Assembly: GCF_050948215.1 (NCBI RefSeq)
Contig: NW_027489013.1
Span: 1 to 64,000, forward strand
From: Halictus rubicundus
Taxonomy: Eukaryota; Arthropoda; Insecta; Hymenoptera; Halictidae
Reading direction: 5' to 3'
Length of the DNA stretch: 64,000 nucleotides
Shown: piece after piece, positions 38,435 through 52,505 of the stretch
Numbering within the stretch: the stretch's first letter is position 1
Layout: each line of letters starts with the position of its first letter
Notes under the pieces: generated by a model
Database searches by the model: none
What the model was told of the DNA's origin: nothing
Seen by the model: the letters and a program-made list of their open reading frames with translations, nothing else
Position numbers and translations under genes: made by a program

Positions 38435-40620
38435 TTGTCTATCCTATCCTATCCTTTATCCTATCCTATCCTCTCACCAATCCTATCCTCAATCCTATCC
38501 TATCCTCTATCCTATCCTATCCTCTATCCTATCCTATCCTATCCTATCCTCTATCCTATCCTATCCTCTATCCTATCCTATCCTCTATCCTATCCTATCC
38601 TCTATCCTATCCTATCCTCTATCCTATCCTATCCTCTATCCTATCCTATCCTCTATCCTATCCTATCCTCTATCCTATCCTATCCTCTATCCTATCCTAT
38701 CCTCTATCCTATCCTATCCTCTATCCTATCCTATCCTCTATCCTATCCTATCCTCTATCCTATCCTATCCTCTATCCTATCCTATCCTATCCTATCCTAT
38801 CCTATCCGCTATCCTATCCTATCCTCTATCCTATCCTATCCTATCCTATCCTCTATCCTATCCCATTCTCTATCCTATCCTATCCTCTTTCCTATCCTAT
38901 TGTCTATCCTATCCTATCCTTTATCCTATCCTATCCTCTCACCAATCCTATCCTCAATCCTATCCTATCCTCTATCCTATCCTATCCTCTATCCTATCCT
39001 ATCCTCTATCCTATCCTATCCTCTATCCTATCCTATCCTCTATCCTATCCTATCCTCTATCCTATCCTATCCTCTATCCTATCATATCCTCTATCCTATC
39101 CTATCCTGTATCCTATCCTATCCTCTATCCTATCCTATCCTCTATCCTATCCTATCCTCTATCCTATCCTATCCTCTATCCTATCCTATCCTCCTTCCTA
39201 TCCAATGCCCTGTCCTATTCTCTATCCGATCCTATCGTCTATACTATCCTATCCTCCATAATATCGTATCCTCTATCCTATCCTATCCTCTATCCTATTC
39301 TATCCCCTATAGTCTGCTCTACCCTATCCTATCCACTATCCTATCCTATCCTCTATCCTCTATCCTATCCTCTATCCTATCCTATCCTATCCTCTATCCT
39401 ATCCTATCCTCTATCCTATCCTATCCTCTATCCTATACTATCCTCTATCCTATACTATCCTCTATCCTATCCTATCCTCTATCCTATCCTATACTCTAGC
39501 CTATCCTATCATCTATCCTATCCTATCCTCTATCCTATCCTATCCTCTATCCTATCCTATCCTCTTTCCTATCCTATTGTCTATCCTATCCTATCCACTA
39601 TCCTATCCTATCCTCTATCCTCTATCCTATCCTCTATCCTATCCTATCCTATCCTCTAACATATCCTATCCTCTATCCTATCCTATCCTCTATCCTACCC
39701 TATCCTCTATCGTATCCTATCCTCTATCCTATCCTATCCTCTATCCTATCCTATCCTCTATCCTATCGTATCCTATCCTATCCTCTATCCTATCCTATCC
39801 TCTATCCTATCCTATCCTCTATCCTATCCTATCCTCTATCCTATCCTATCCTCTATCCTATCCTATCCTCTATCCTATCCTATCCTCTATCCTATCCTAT
39901 CCTCTATCCTATCCTATCCTCTATCCTATCCTATCCTCTATCCTATCCTATCCTCTATCCTATCCTATCCTCTATCCTATCCTATCCTCTATCCTATCCT
40001 ATCCTCTATCCTATCCTATCCTCTATCCTATCCTATCCTCTATCCTATCCTATCCTATCCGCTATCCTATCCTATCCTCTATCCTATCCTATCCTATCCT
40101 ATCCTCTATCCTATCCCATTCTCTATCCTATCCTATCCTCTTTCCTATCCTATTGTCTATCCTATCCTATCCTTTATCCTATCCTATCCTCTCACCAATC
40201 CTATCCTCAATCCTATCCTATCCTCTATCCTATCCTATCCTCTATCCTATCCTATCCTCTAACCTATCCTATCCTCTATCCTATCCTCTATCCTATTCTA
40301 TCCTTCTCTATTATCCTATCCTCTATCCTATCCTATCCTCTATCCTATCCTATCCTGTAGCCTATCCTATCCTCTATCCTATCCTATCCTCTATCCTATC
40401 CTATCCTCTATCCTATCCTATCCTCTTTCCTATCCTATTGTCTATCCTATCCTATCCACTATCCTATCCTATCCTCTATCCTCTATCCTATCCTCTATCC
40501 TATCCTATCCTATCCTCTAACATATCCTATCTTCTATCCTATCCTATCCTCTATCCTATCCTATCCCCTATCCTATCCTATCCTCTATAATATCGTATCC
40601 TTTATCCCATCCCATCCTCT
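38435..40620 (+). repeat. F-rich segment with a 1253-bp offset repeat
   Basis: Marker F recurs near 38.43, 38.90, 39.57, 40.15 and 40.44 kb. CCGCTATCC at 38806 and 40059 and TATTGTCT at 38898 and 40151 share an offset of 1253 bp, so about 0.5 kb around them is duplicated. D is at 39202. The end holds a C block near 40.59 kb. Confidence 0.78.
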
Positions 40621-42779
40621 ATCCTATCCTATCCTCTCCTCTACCCAATCGTACCCTCAATCCTATTCTATCCTCTATCATATCCTATCATCCATCCTAT
40701 CCTCTATCCTTTCCTATCCTGTATCCTATCCTATCCTCTATCCTATCCTATCGTCTATCCTATCCTATCCTCTATCCTATCCTATCCTCCATTCTATCCT
40801 ATCCTCTATCCTATCCTATCCTCTATCCTATCCTATCCTCTATACTATCCTATCCTCTATGCTATCCTATCGTCTATCATAACCTATCATCCATCGGATC
40901 CTCTATCGTCATTCCTATCTTATCCTCTATCCTATCCTATCCTCTATCCTATCCTATCCCCTATCCTATCCTATCCTCTATAATATCGTATCCTTTATCC
41001 CATCCCATCCTCTATCCTATCCTATCCTCTCCTCTACCCAATCGTACCCTCAATCCTATTCTATCCTCTATCATATCCTATCATCCATCCTATCCTCTAT
41101 CCTATCCTATCCTCTATCCTATCCTATCCTCTATACTATCCTATCCTCTATGCTATCCTATCCTCTATCCTATCCTATCCTCCATCGGATCCTCTATCGT
41201 CATTCCTATCTTATCCTCTATCCTATCCTATTCTCTATCATATCGTATCCTCTATCCTATACTATCATCCTTCGCATCCTCTATCGTCTATCCTATCCTA
41301 TCCACTGTCATATCGTATCCTCTATCCAATCCTATACTCTATTATCTATCCTATCTATCTATCCCAATCATATCCCATTCTCTATCCAATCCTATACTCT
41401 ATACTATCCTATCCTCTGTCATATCCTATCATCCATCCTATCCTATCCTCTATCCTACCCGATCCTCTATCCTATCCTATCCTCTATCCTATCCTATCCT
41501 CTATCCTATCCTATCCTGTTTCCTATCCTCTCCTATTCTCTATCCTATCCTATCCTCTATCACATCCCATCATCCATCCTATCCTCTATCGTCTATCCTA
41601 TCCTATCCTCTATCCCATCTTATCCTCTATCCTATCCTATCCTCTATCCCATCTTATCCTCTATCCTATCCTATCCTCCATCCTCTATCCTATACTCTAT
41701 CCTATCCTATCCTCAATCCTATCGTATTCAATATAATATCCTATCCTCTATCCTATCCTATCCTCCATCCTACACTATCCTCTATCATATCGTATCCTCT
41801 ATCCTATCCTATCCTCTATCCTATAATATCCTAAATCCTATCCTATTCTCAATCCTATCCTATCCTCTATTCTATCCTATCCTCTATGCTATCCTATCCT
41901 GTATCCTATCGTCTCCTATCCTCTATCCTATCCTATCCTGTATCATATCCCATCATCCATCCTATCCTCTATCGTCTATCCTATCCTATCCTCCATCCTC
42001 TATCCTATACTCTATCCTATCCTCTATCCTATCCTATCTTCTATCCTATCCTATCCTCTATCATATCCTATCATCCATCCTATCCTCTATCGTCTATCCT
42101 ATCCTATCCTCTATCCTATCCTATCCTCCATCCTATCCTATCCTCTAAAATATCCTATCCTCTATCCTTTCCTATCAACCATCCTTTCCTCTATCGTCTA
42201 TCCTATACTATCCTCCATCCCATCCTAACCTATCCTCTATCCTACGCTACCCTCCATCTTATATCGTATCATCTATCCTATCCTCCATCCTATCCTATCC
42301 TCTATCGTATCGTATCCTCTATCCTATCCTATCCTCTATCCTTTCCTATCCTGTACCCTATCCTATCCTCTATCCTATCCTATCCTCTATCCTATCCTAT
42401 CCTCCATTCTATCCTATCCTCTATCCTTTCCTATCCTGTACCCTATCCTATCCTCTATCCTATCCTATCCTCTATCCTATCCTATCCTCCATTCTATCCT
42501 ATCCTCTATCCTATCCTATCCTCTATCCTATCCTATCCTCTATACTATTCTATCCTCTATGCTATCCCATCGTCTATCATAACCTATCATACATCGCATC
42601 CTCTATCGTCATTCCTATCTTATTCTCTATCCTATCCTATCCTCTATCATATCGTATCCTCTATCCGATCCAATCCCACATCATATCGTATCCTCTATCC
42701 TATCCTATCCTCCATCCTATCCTATCCTCTATCCTATCCTATGCTCTATCCTATCCTATCCTCTATCCTATCCTATCCT
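40621..42779 (+). repeat. Diverged TATCC island
   Basis: Units here carry many more changes. TCCATCC, CATCCATCC, ACCCAATCGTACCC, TCGTCATTCC, CTATCTATC and TATTCAATATAATATCC are frequent, and D and E are absent. It still contains internal copies: ACCCAATCGT at 40643 and 41036 (393 bp), CTGTACCC at 42351 and 42436 (85 bp, five units), and TCTATCGTCATTCC at about 40.90, 41.20 and 42.60 kb. It has no gene-like sequence. Confidence 0.85.
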
Positions 42780-44340
42780 CTATCCTATCCTATCCTCTTT
42801 CCTATCCAATGCCCTGTCCTATTCTCTATCCGATCCTATCGTCTATACTGTCCTATCCTCCATAATATCGTATCCTCTATCCTATCCTATCCTCTATCCT
42901 ATACTATCCTCTATCCTATCCTATCCTCTATCCTATCCTTTCCTCTATCCTATCGTATCCTCTATCCTATCCTATCCCCTATAGTCTGCTCTATCCTATC
43001 CTATCCCCTATAGTCTGCTCTATCCTATCCTATCCACTATCCTATTCTATCCTCTATCCTCTATCCTATCCTCTATCCTATCCTATCCTATCCTCTAACA
43101 TATCCTATCCTCTATCCTATCCTATCCTCTATCCTATCCTATACACTATCCTATCCTATCGTCTATCCTATCCTATCCTCTATCCTATCCTATCGTCTAT
43201 CCTATCCGATCCTCTATCCTATCCTATCCTCTATCCTATCCTATCCTCTATCCTATCATATCCTCTATCCTATCCTATCCTCTATCCGATCATATCCTCT
43301 ATCCTATCCTATCCTATCCTCTATAATATCGTATCCTTTATCCCATCCCATCCTCTATCCTATCCTATCCTCTATCCTATCCTATCCTCTATCCTATCCT
43401 ATCCTCTATCCTATCCTATCGTCTATCATATCCTATCGTCTTTCCTATCCTATCCTCTATTATATCCTATCCTCTATCCTATCCTATCCTCTATCCTATC
43501 CTATCCTCTATCCTATACTATCCTCTATCCTATCCTATCCTCTATCCTATCCTATCCTCTAGCCTATCCTATCCTCTATCCTATCCTATCCTGTATCCTA
43601 TCCTATCCTCTATCCTATCCTATCCTCTATCCTATCCTATCCTCTATCCTATACTATCCTCTATCCTATTCTATCCTATATCCTATCCTATCCTCTATCC
43701 TATCCTATCCTCTTTCCTATCCAATGCCCTGTCCTATTCTCTATCCGATCCTATCGTCTATACTATCCTATCCTCTATAATATCGTATCCTCTATCCTAT
43801 CCTATCCTCTATCCTATAATATCATCTATCCTATCCTATCCTCTATCCTATCCTATCCTCTTTCCTATCCAATGCCCTGTCCTATTCTCTATCCGATCCT
43901 ATCGTCTATACTATCCTATCCTCTATAATATCGTATCCTCTATCCTATCCTATCCTCTATCCTATAATATCATCTATCCTATCCTATCCTCTATCCTATC
44001 CTATCCTCTATCCTATCCTATCCTCTATCCTATCCTATCCTCTATCCTATACTATCCTCTATCCTATCCTATCCTCTATCCTATCCTATCCTCTAGCCTA
44101 TCCTATCCTCTATCCTATCCTATCCTCTATCCTATTCTATCCTATATCCTATCCTATCCTCTATCCTATCCTATCCTCTTTCCTATCCAATGCCCTGTCC
44201 TATTCTCTATCCGATCCTATCGTCTATAATATCCTATCCTCTATAATATCGTATCCTCTATCCTATCCTATCCTCTATCCTATAATATCATCTATCCTAT
44301 CCTATCCTCTATCCTATCCTATCCTCTATCCTATCCTATC
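42780..44340 (+). repeat. 915-bp HOR series
   Basis: D cores at 42806, 43721 and 44636 are each 915 bp apart. The first is the D-prime/double-E block (ACTGTCC, two E, CTCTAACATATCC, C block). The second starts a D triplet at 43721, 43869 and 44187 (spacings 148 and 318 bp). The same 148/318 triplet recurs at 44636 and 48751. D at 44187 has the private form GTCTATAATATCC. Confidence 0.85.
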
Positions 44341-47300
44341 CTCTATCCTATCCTATCCTCTATCCTATCCTATCCTCTATCCTATCCTATCCTCTATCCT
44401 ATCCTATCCCCTATAGTCTGCTCTATCCTATCCTATCCACTATCCTATCCTATCCTCTATCCTATCCTATCCTCTAGCCTATCCTATCCTCTATCCTATC
44501 CTATCCTGTATCCTATCCTATCCTCTATCCTATCCTATCCTCTATCCTATCCTATCCTCTATCCTATACTATCCTCTATCCTATTCTATCCTATATCCTA
44601 TCCTATCCTCTATCCTATCCTATCCTCTTTCCTATCCAATGCCCTGTCCTATTCTCTATCCGATCCTATCGTCTATACTATCCTATCCTCTATAATATCG
44701 TATCCTCTATCCTATCCTATCCTCTATCCTATAATATCATCTATCCTATCCTATCCTCTATCCTATCCTATCCTCTTTCCTATCCAATGCCCTGTCCTAT
44801 TCTCTATCCGATCCTATCGTCTATACTATCCTATCCTCTATAATATCGTATCCTCTATCCTATCCTATCCTCTATCCTATAATATCATCTATCCTATCCT
44901 ATCCTCTATCCTATCCTATCCTCTATCCTATCCTATCCTCTATCCTATCCTATCCTCTATCCTATACTATCCTCTATCCTATCCTATCCTCTATCCTATC
45001 CTATCCTCTAGCCTATCCTATCCTCTATCCTATCCTATCCTCTATCCTATTCTATCCTATATCCTATCCTATCCTCTATCCTATCCTATCCTCTTTCCTA
45101 TCCAATGCCCTGTCCTATTCTCTATCCGATCCTATCGTCTATACTATCCTATCCTCTATAATATCGTATCCTCTATCCTATCCTATCCTCTATCCTATAA
45201 TATCATCTATCCTATCCTATCCTCTATCCTATCCTATCCTCTATCCTATCCTATCCTCTATCCTATCCTATCCTCTATCCTATCCTATCCTCTATCCTAT
45301 CCTATCCTCTATCCTATCCTATCCTCTATCCTATCCTATCCTCTATCCTATCCTATCCTCTATCCTATCCTATCCTCTATCCTATCCTATCCTCTATCCT
45401 ATCCTATCCCCTATAGTCTGCTCTATCCTATCCTATCCACTATCCTATCCTATCCTCTATCCTCTATCCTATCCTCTATCCTATCCTCTATCCTATCCTA
45501 TCCCATTCTCTATCCTATCCTATCCTCTTTCCTATCCTATTGTCTATCCTATCCTATCCTTTATCCTATCCTATCCTCTCACCAATCCTATCCTCAATCC
45601 TATCCTATCCTCTATCCTATACTATCCTCTATCCTATCCTATCCTCTATCCTATCCTTTCCTCTATCCTATCGTATCCTCTATCCTATCCTATCCTCTAT
45701 CCTATTCTATCCTATATCCTATCCTATCCTCTATCCTATCCTATCCTCTTTCCTATCCAATGCCCTGTCCTATTCTCTATCCGATCCTATCGTCTATACT
45801 ATCCTATCCTCTATCCTATCCTATCCTCTATCCTATCCAAACCTTTATCCTATCCTATCCTCTATCCTATCCTATCCTCTATCATATCGTATCCTCTATC
45901 CGATCCAATCCCACATCATATCGTATCCTCTATCCTATCCTATCCTCCATCCTATCCTATCCTCTATCCTATCGTATGCTCTATCCTATCCTATCCTCTA
46001 TCCTATCCTATCCTCTATCCTATCCTATCCTCTTTCCTATCCAATGCCCTGTCCTATTCTCTATCCGATCCTATCGTCTATACTGTCCTATCCTCCATAA
46101 TATCGTATCCTCTATCCTATCCTATCCTCTATCCTATACTATCCTCTATCCTATCCTATCCTCTATCCTATCCTTTCCTCTATCCTATCGTATCCTCTAT
46201 CCTATCCTATCCCCTATAGTCTGCTCTATCCTATCCTATCCCCTATAGTCTGCTCTATCCTATCCTATCCACTATCCTATGCTATCCTCTATCCTCTATC
46301 CTATCCTCTATCCTATCCTATCCTATCGTCTAACATATCCTATCCTCTATCCTATCCTATCCTCTATCCTATCCTATACACTATCCTATCCTATCGTCTA
46401 TCCTATCCTATCCTCTATCCTATCCTATCGTCTATCCTATCCGATCCTCTATCCTATCCTATCCTCTATCCTATCCTATCCTCTATCCTATACTATCCTC
46501 TATCCTATCCTATCCTCTATCCGATCATATCCTCTATCCTATCCTATCCTATCCTCTATAATATCGTATCCTTTATCCCATCCCATCCTCTATCCTATCC
46601 TATCCTCTATCCTATCCTATCCTCTATCCTATCCTATCCTCTATCCTATCCTATCGTCTATCATATCCTATCGTCTTTCCTATCCTATCCTCTATTATAT
46701 CCTATCCTCTATCCTATCCTATCCTCTATCCTATCCTATCCTCTATCCTATACTATCCTCTATCCTATCCTATCCTCTATCCTATCCTATCCTCTAGCCT
46801 ATCCTATCCTCTATCCTATCCTATCCTGTATCCTATCCTATCCTCTATCCTATCCTATCCTCTATCCTATCCTATCCTCTATCCTATCCTATCCTCTATC
46901 CTATTCTATCCTATATCCTATCCTATCCTCTATCCTATCCTATCCTCTTTCCTATCCAATGCCCTGTCCTATTCTCTATCCGATCCTATCGTCTATACTA
47001 TCCTATCCTCTATAATATCGTATCCTCTATCCTATCCTATCCTCTATCCTATAATATCATCTATCCTATCCTATCCTCTATCCTATCCTATCCTCTTTCC
47101 TATCCAATGCCCTGTCCTATTCTCTATCCGATCCTATCGTCTATACTATCCTATCCTCTATAATATCGTATCCTCTATCCTATCCTATCCTCTATCCTAT
47201 AATATCATCTATCCTATCCTATCCTCTATCCTATCCTATCCTCTATCCTATCCTATCCTCTATCCTATCCTATCCTCTATCCTATACTATCCTCTATCCT

Positions 47301-48440
47301 ATCCTATCCCCTATAGTCTGCTCTATCCTATCCTATCCACTATCCTATCCTATCCTCTATCCTCTATCCTATCCTCTATCCTATCCTATCCTATCCTATC
47401 CTCTATCCTATCCTATCCTCTATCCTATCCTATCCTGTATCCTATCCTATCCTCTATCCTATCATATCCTCTTTCCTATCCTATTGTTTATCCTATCCTA
47501 TCCTTTATCCTATCCTATCCTCTCACCAATCCTATCCTCAATCCTATCCTATCCTCTATCCTATACTATCCTCTATCCTATCCTATCCTCTATCCTATCC
47601 TTTCCTCTATCCTATCGTATCCTCTATCCTATCCTATCCCCTATAGTCTGCTCTATCCTATCCTATCCACTATCCTATCCTATCCTCTATCCTATCCTAT
47701 CCTCTATCCTATCCTATCCTCTATCCTATCCTATCCTCTATCCTATCCTATCCTCTATCCTATCCTATCCTCTATCCTATCCTATCCTCTATCCTATCCT
47801 ATCCTCTATCCTATCCTATCCTCTATCCTATCCTATCCTCTATCCTATCCTATCCTCTATCCTATCCAAACCTTTATCCTATCCTATCCTCTATCCTATC
47901 CTATCCCCTATCCTATCCTATCCTCTATCCTATCCTATCCTCTATCCTATCCTATCCTCTATCCTATCCTCTATCCTATCCTATCCTATCCTCTATCCTA
48001 TCCTATCCTATATCCTATCCTATCCTCTATCCTATCCTATCCTCTATCCTATCCTATCCTCTATCCTATCCTATCCTCTATCCTATCCTATCCTCTATCC
48101 TATCCTATCCTCTATCCTATCCTATCCTCTATCCTATCCTATCCTCTATCCTATCCTATCCTCTATCCGATCATATCCTCTATCCTATCCTATCCTATCC
48201 TCTATAATATCGTATCCTTTATCCTATCCCATCCTCTGTCCTATCCTATCCTCTATCCTATCCTACCCTCTATCCTATCCTATCGTCTATCATATCCTAT
48301 CGTCTATCCTATCCTATCCTCTATTATATCCTATCTATCTATCCTATCCTATCCTCTATCCTATTCTATCCTCTATAATATACTATCCTCTATCCTATCC
48401 TATCCTCTATCCTATCCTATCCTCTAGCCTATCCTATCCT
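44341..48440 (+). repeat. 4.1-kb tandem duplication, copy 1
   Basis: Markers recur at +4115 bp from 44411 to about 45204 (CTATAGTCTG 44411/48526, D 44636/48751, 44784/48899, 45102/49217). From 45411 to 47641 the offset is +4098, then +4081 at marker A (47866/51947) and +4064 from 48167. Each step is one 17-bp unit. The block includes the D triplet, F, D-prime/double-E, a D doublet and block K. Confidence 0.9.
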
Positions 48441-51400
48441 CTATCCTATCCTTTCCTCTATCCTATCCTATCCTCTATCCTATCCTATCCTCTATCCTAT
48501 CCTATCCTCTATCCTATCCTATCCCCTATAGTCTGCTCTATCCTATCCTATCCACTATCCTATCCTATCCTCTATCCTATCCTATCCTCTAGCCTATCCT
48601 ATCCTCTATCCTATCCTATCCTGTATCCTATCCTATCCTCTATCCTATCCTATCCTCTATCCTATCCTATCCTCTATCCTATACTATCCTCTATCCTATT
48701 CTATCCTATATCCTATCCTATCCTCTATCCTATCCTATCCTCTTTCCTATCCAATGCCCTGTCCTATTCTCTATCCGATCCTATCGTCTATACTATCCTA
48801 TCCTCTATAATATCGTATCCTCTATCCTATCCTATCCTCTATCCTATAATATCATCTATCCTATCCTATCCTCTATCCTATCCTATCCTCTTTCCTATCC
48901 AATGCCCTGTCCTATTCTCTATCCGATCCTATCGTCTATACTATCCTATCCTCTATAATATCGTATCCTCTATCCTATCCTATCCTCTATCCTATAATAT
49001 CATCTATCCTATCCTATCCTCTATCCTATCCTATCCTCTATCCTATCCTATCCTCTATCCTATCCTATCCTCTATCCTATACTATCCTCTATCCTATCCT
49101 ATCCTCTATCCTATCCTATCCTCTAGCCTATCCTATCCTCTATCCTATCCTATCCTCTATCCTATTCTATCCTATATCCTATCCTATCCTCTATCCTATC
49201 CTATCCTCTTTCCTATCCAATGCCCTGTCCTATTCTCTATCCGATCCTATCGTCTATACTATCCTATCCTCTATAATATCGTATCCTCTATCCTATCCTA
49301 TCCTCTATCCTATAATATCATCTATCCTATCCTATCCTCTATCCTATCCTATCCTCTATCCTATCCTATCCTCTATCCTATCCTATCCTCTATCCTATCC
49401 TATCCTCTATCCTATCCTATCCTCTATCCTATCCTATCCTCTATCCTATCCTATCCTCTATCCTATCCTATCCTCTATCCTATCCTATCCTCTATCCTAT
49501 CCTATCCCCTATAGTCTGCTCTATCCTATCCTATCCACTATCCTATCCTATCCTCTATCCTCTATCCTATCCTCTATCCTATCCTCTATCCTATCCTATC
49601 CCATTCTCTATCCTATCCTATCCTCTTTCCTATCCTATTGTCTATCCTATCCTATCCTTTATCCTATCCTATCCTCTCACCAATCCTATCCTCAATCCTA
49701 TCCTATCCTCTATCCTATACTATCCTCTATCCTATCCTATCCTCTATCCTATCCTTTCCTCTATCCTATCGTATCCTCTATCCTATCCTATCCTCTATCC
49801 TATTCTATCCTATATCCTATCCTATCCTCTATCCTATCCTATCCTCTTTCCTATCCAATGCCCTGTCCTATTCTCTATCCGATCCTATCGTCTATACTAT
49901 CCTATCCTCTATCCTATCCTATCCTCTATCCTATCCAAACCTTTATCCTATCCTATCCTCTATCCTATCCTATCCTCTATCATATCGTATCCTCTATCCG
50001 ATCCAATCCCACATCATATCGTATCCTCTATCCTATCCTATCCTCCATCCTATCCTATCCTCTATCCTATCGTATGCTCTATCCTATCCTATCCTCTATC
50101 CTATCCTATCCTCTATCCTATCCTATCCTCTTTCCTATCCAATGCCCTGTCCTATTCTCTATCCGATCCTATCGTCTATACTGTCCTATCCTCCATAATA
50201 TCGTATCCTCTATCCTATCCTATCCTCTATCCTATACTATCCTCTATCCTATCCTATCCTCTATCCTATCCTTTCCTCTATCCTATCGTATCCTCTATCC
50301 TATCCTATCCCCTATAGTCTGCTCTATCCTATCCTATCCCCTATAGTCTGCTCTATCCTATCCTATCCACTATCCTATGCTATCCTCTATCCTCTATCCT
50401 ATCCTCTATCCTATCCTATCCTATCCTCTAACATATCCTATCCTCTATCCTATCCTATCCTCTATCCTATCCTATACACTATCCTATCCTATCGTCTATC
50501 CTATCCTATCCTCTATCCTATCCTATCGTCTATCCTATCCGATCCTCTATCCTATCCTATCCTCTATCCTATCCTATCCTCTATCCTATACTATCCTCTA
50601 TCCTATCCTATCCTCTATCCGATCATATCCTCTATCCTATCCTATCCTATCCTCTATAATATCGTATCCTTTATCCCATCCCATCCTCTATCCTATCCTA
50701 TCCTCTATCCTATCCTATCCTCTATCCTATCCTATCCTCTATCCTATCCTATCGTCTATCATATCCTATCGTCTTTCCTATCCTATCCTCTATTATATCC
50801 TATCCTCTATCCTATCCTATCCTCTATCCTATCCTATCCTCTATCCTATACTATCCTCTATCCTATCCTATCCTCTATCCTATCCTATCCTCTAGCCTAT
50901 CCTATCCTCTATCCTATCCTATCCTGTATCCTATCCTATCCTCTATCCTATCCTATCCTCTATCCTATCCTATCCTCTATCCTATCCTATCCTCTATCCT
51001 ATTCTATCCTATATCCTATCCTATCCTCTATCCTATCCTATCCTCTTTCCTATCCAATGCCCTGTCCTATTCTCTATCCGATCCTATCGTCTATACTATC
51101 CTATCCTCTATAATATCGTATCCTCTATCCTATCCTATCCTCTATCCTATAATATCATCTATCCTATCCTATCCTCTATCCTATCCTATCCTCTTTCCTA
51201 TCCAATGCCCTGTCCTATTCTCTATCCGATCCTATCGTCTATACTATCCTATCCTCTATAATATCGTATCCTCTATCCTATCCTATCCTCTATCCTATAA
51301 TATCATCTATCCTATCCTATCCTCTATCCTATCCTATCCTCTATCCTATCCTATCCTCTATCCTATCCTATCCTCTATCCTATACTATCCTCTATCCTAT

Positions 51401-52505
51401 CCTATCCCCTATAGTCTGCTCTATCCTATCCTATCCACTATCCTATCCTATCCTCTATCCTCTATCCTATCCTCTATCCTATCCTATCCTATCCTATCCT
51501 CTATCCTATCCTATCCTCTATCCTATCCTATCCTCTATCCTATCCTATCCTCTATCCTATCATATCCTCTTTCCTATCCTATTGTTTATCCTATCCTATC
51601 CTTTATCCTATCCTATCCTCTCACCAATCCTATCCTCAATCCTATCCTATCCTCTATCCTATACTATCCTCTATCCTATCCTATCCTCTATCCTATCCTT
51701 TCCTCTATCCTATCGTATCCTCTATCCTATCCTATCCCCTATAGTCTGCTCTATCCTATCCTATCCACTATCCTATCCTATCCTCTATCCTATCCTATCC
51801 TCTATCCTATCCTATCCTCTATCCTATCCTATCCTCTATCCTATCCTATCCTCTATCCTATCCTATCCTCTATCCTATCCTATCCTCTATCCTATCCTAT
51901 CCTCTATCCTATCCTATCCTCTATCCTATCCTATCCTCTATCCTATCCAAACCTTTATCCTATCCTATCCTCTATCCTATCCTATCCCCTATCCTATCCT
52001 ATCCTCTATCCTATCCTATCCTCTATCCTATCCTATCCTCTATCCTATCCTCTATCCTATCCTATCCTATCCTCTATCCTATGCTATCCTATATCCTATC
52101 CTATCCTCTATCCTATCCTATCCTCTATCCTATCCTATCCTCTATCCTATCCTATCCTCTATCCTATCCTATCCTCTATCCTATCCTATCCTCTATCCTA
52201 TCCTATCCTCTATCCTATCCTATCCTCTATCCGATCATATCCTCTATCCTATCCTATCCTATCCTCTATAATATCGTATCCTTTATCCTATCCCATCCTC
52301 TGTCCTATCCTATCCTCTATCCTATCCTACCCTCTATCCTATCCTATCGTCTATCATATCCTATCGTCTATCCTATCCTATCCTCTATTATATCCTATCT
52401 ATCTATCCTATCCTATCCTCTATCCTATTCTATCCTCTATAATATACTATCCTCTATCTTATCCTATCCTCTATCCTATCCTATCCTCTAGCCTATCCTA
52501 TCCTC
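48441..52505 (+). repeat. 4.1-kb tandem duplication, copy 2
   Basis: It repeats the order of copy 1, including the D triplet at 48751/48899/49217, D at 49855, 50139, 51054 and 51202, and block K at 51.95-52.45 kb. Differences seen by eye are few, such as CGTCTAACATATCC near 46.33 kb in copy 1 against CCTCTAACATATCC near 50.43 kb, and CTATGCTATCCTATATCC near 52.08 kb. The duplication looks recent. Confidence 0.9.
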
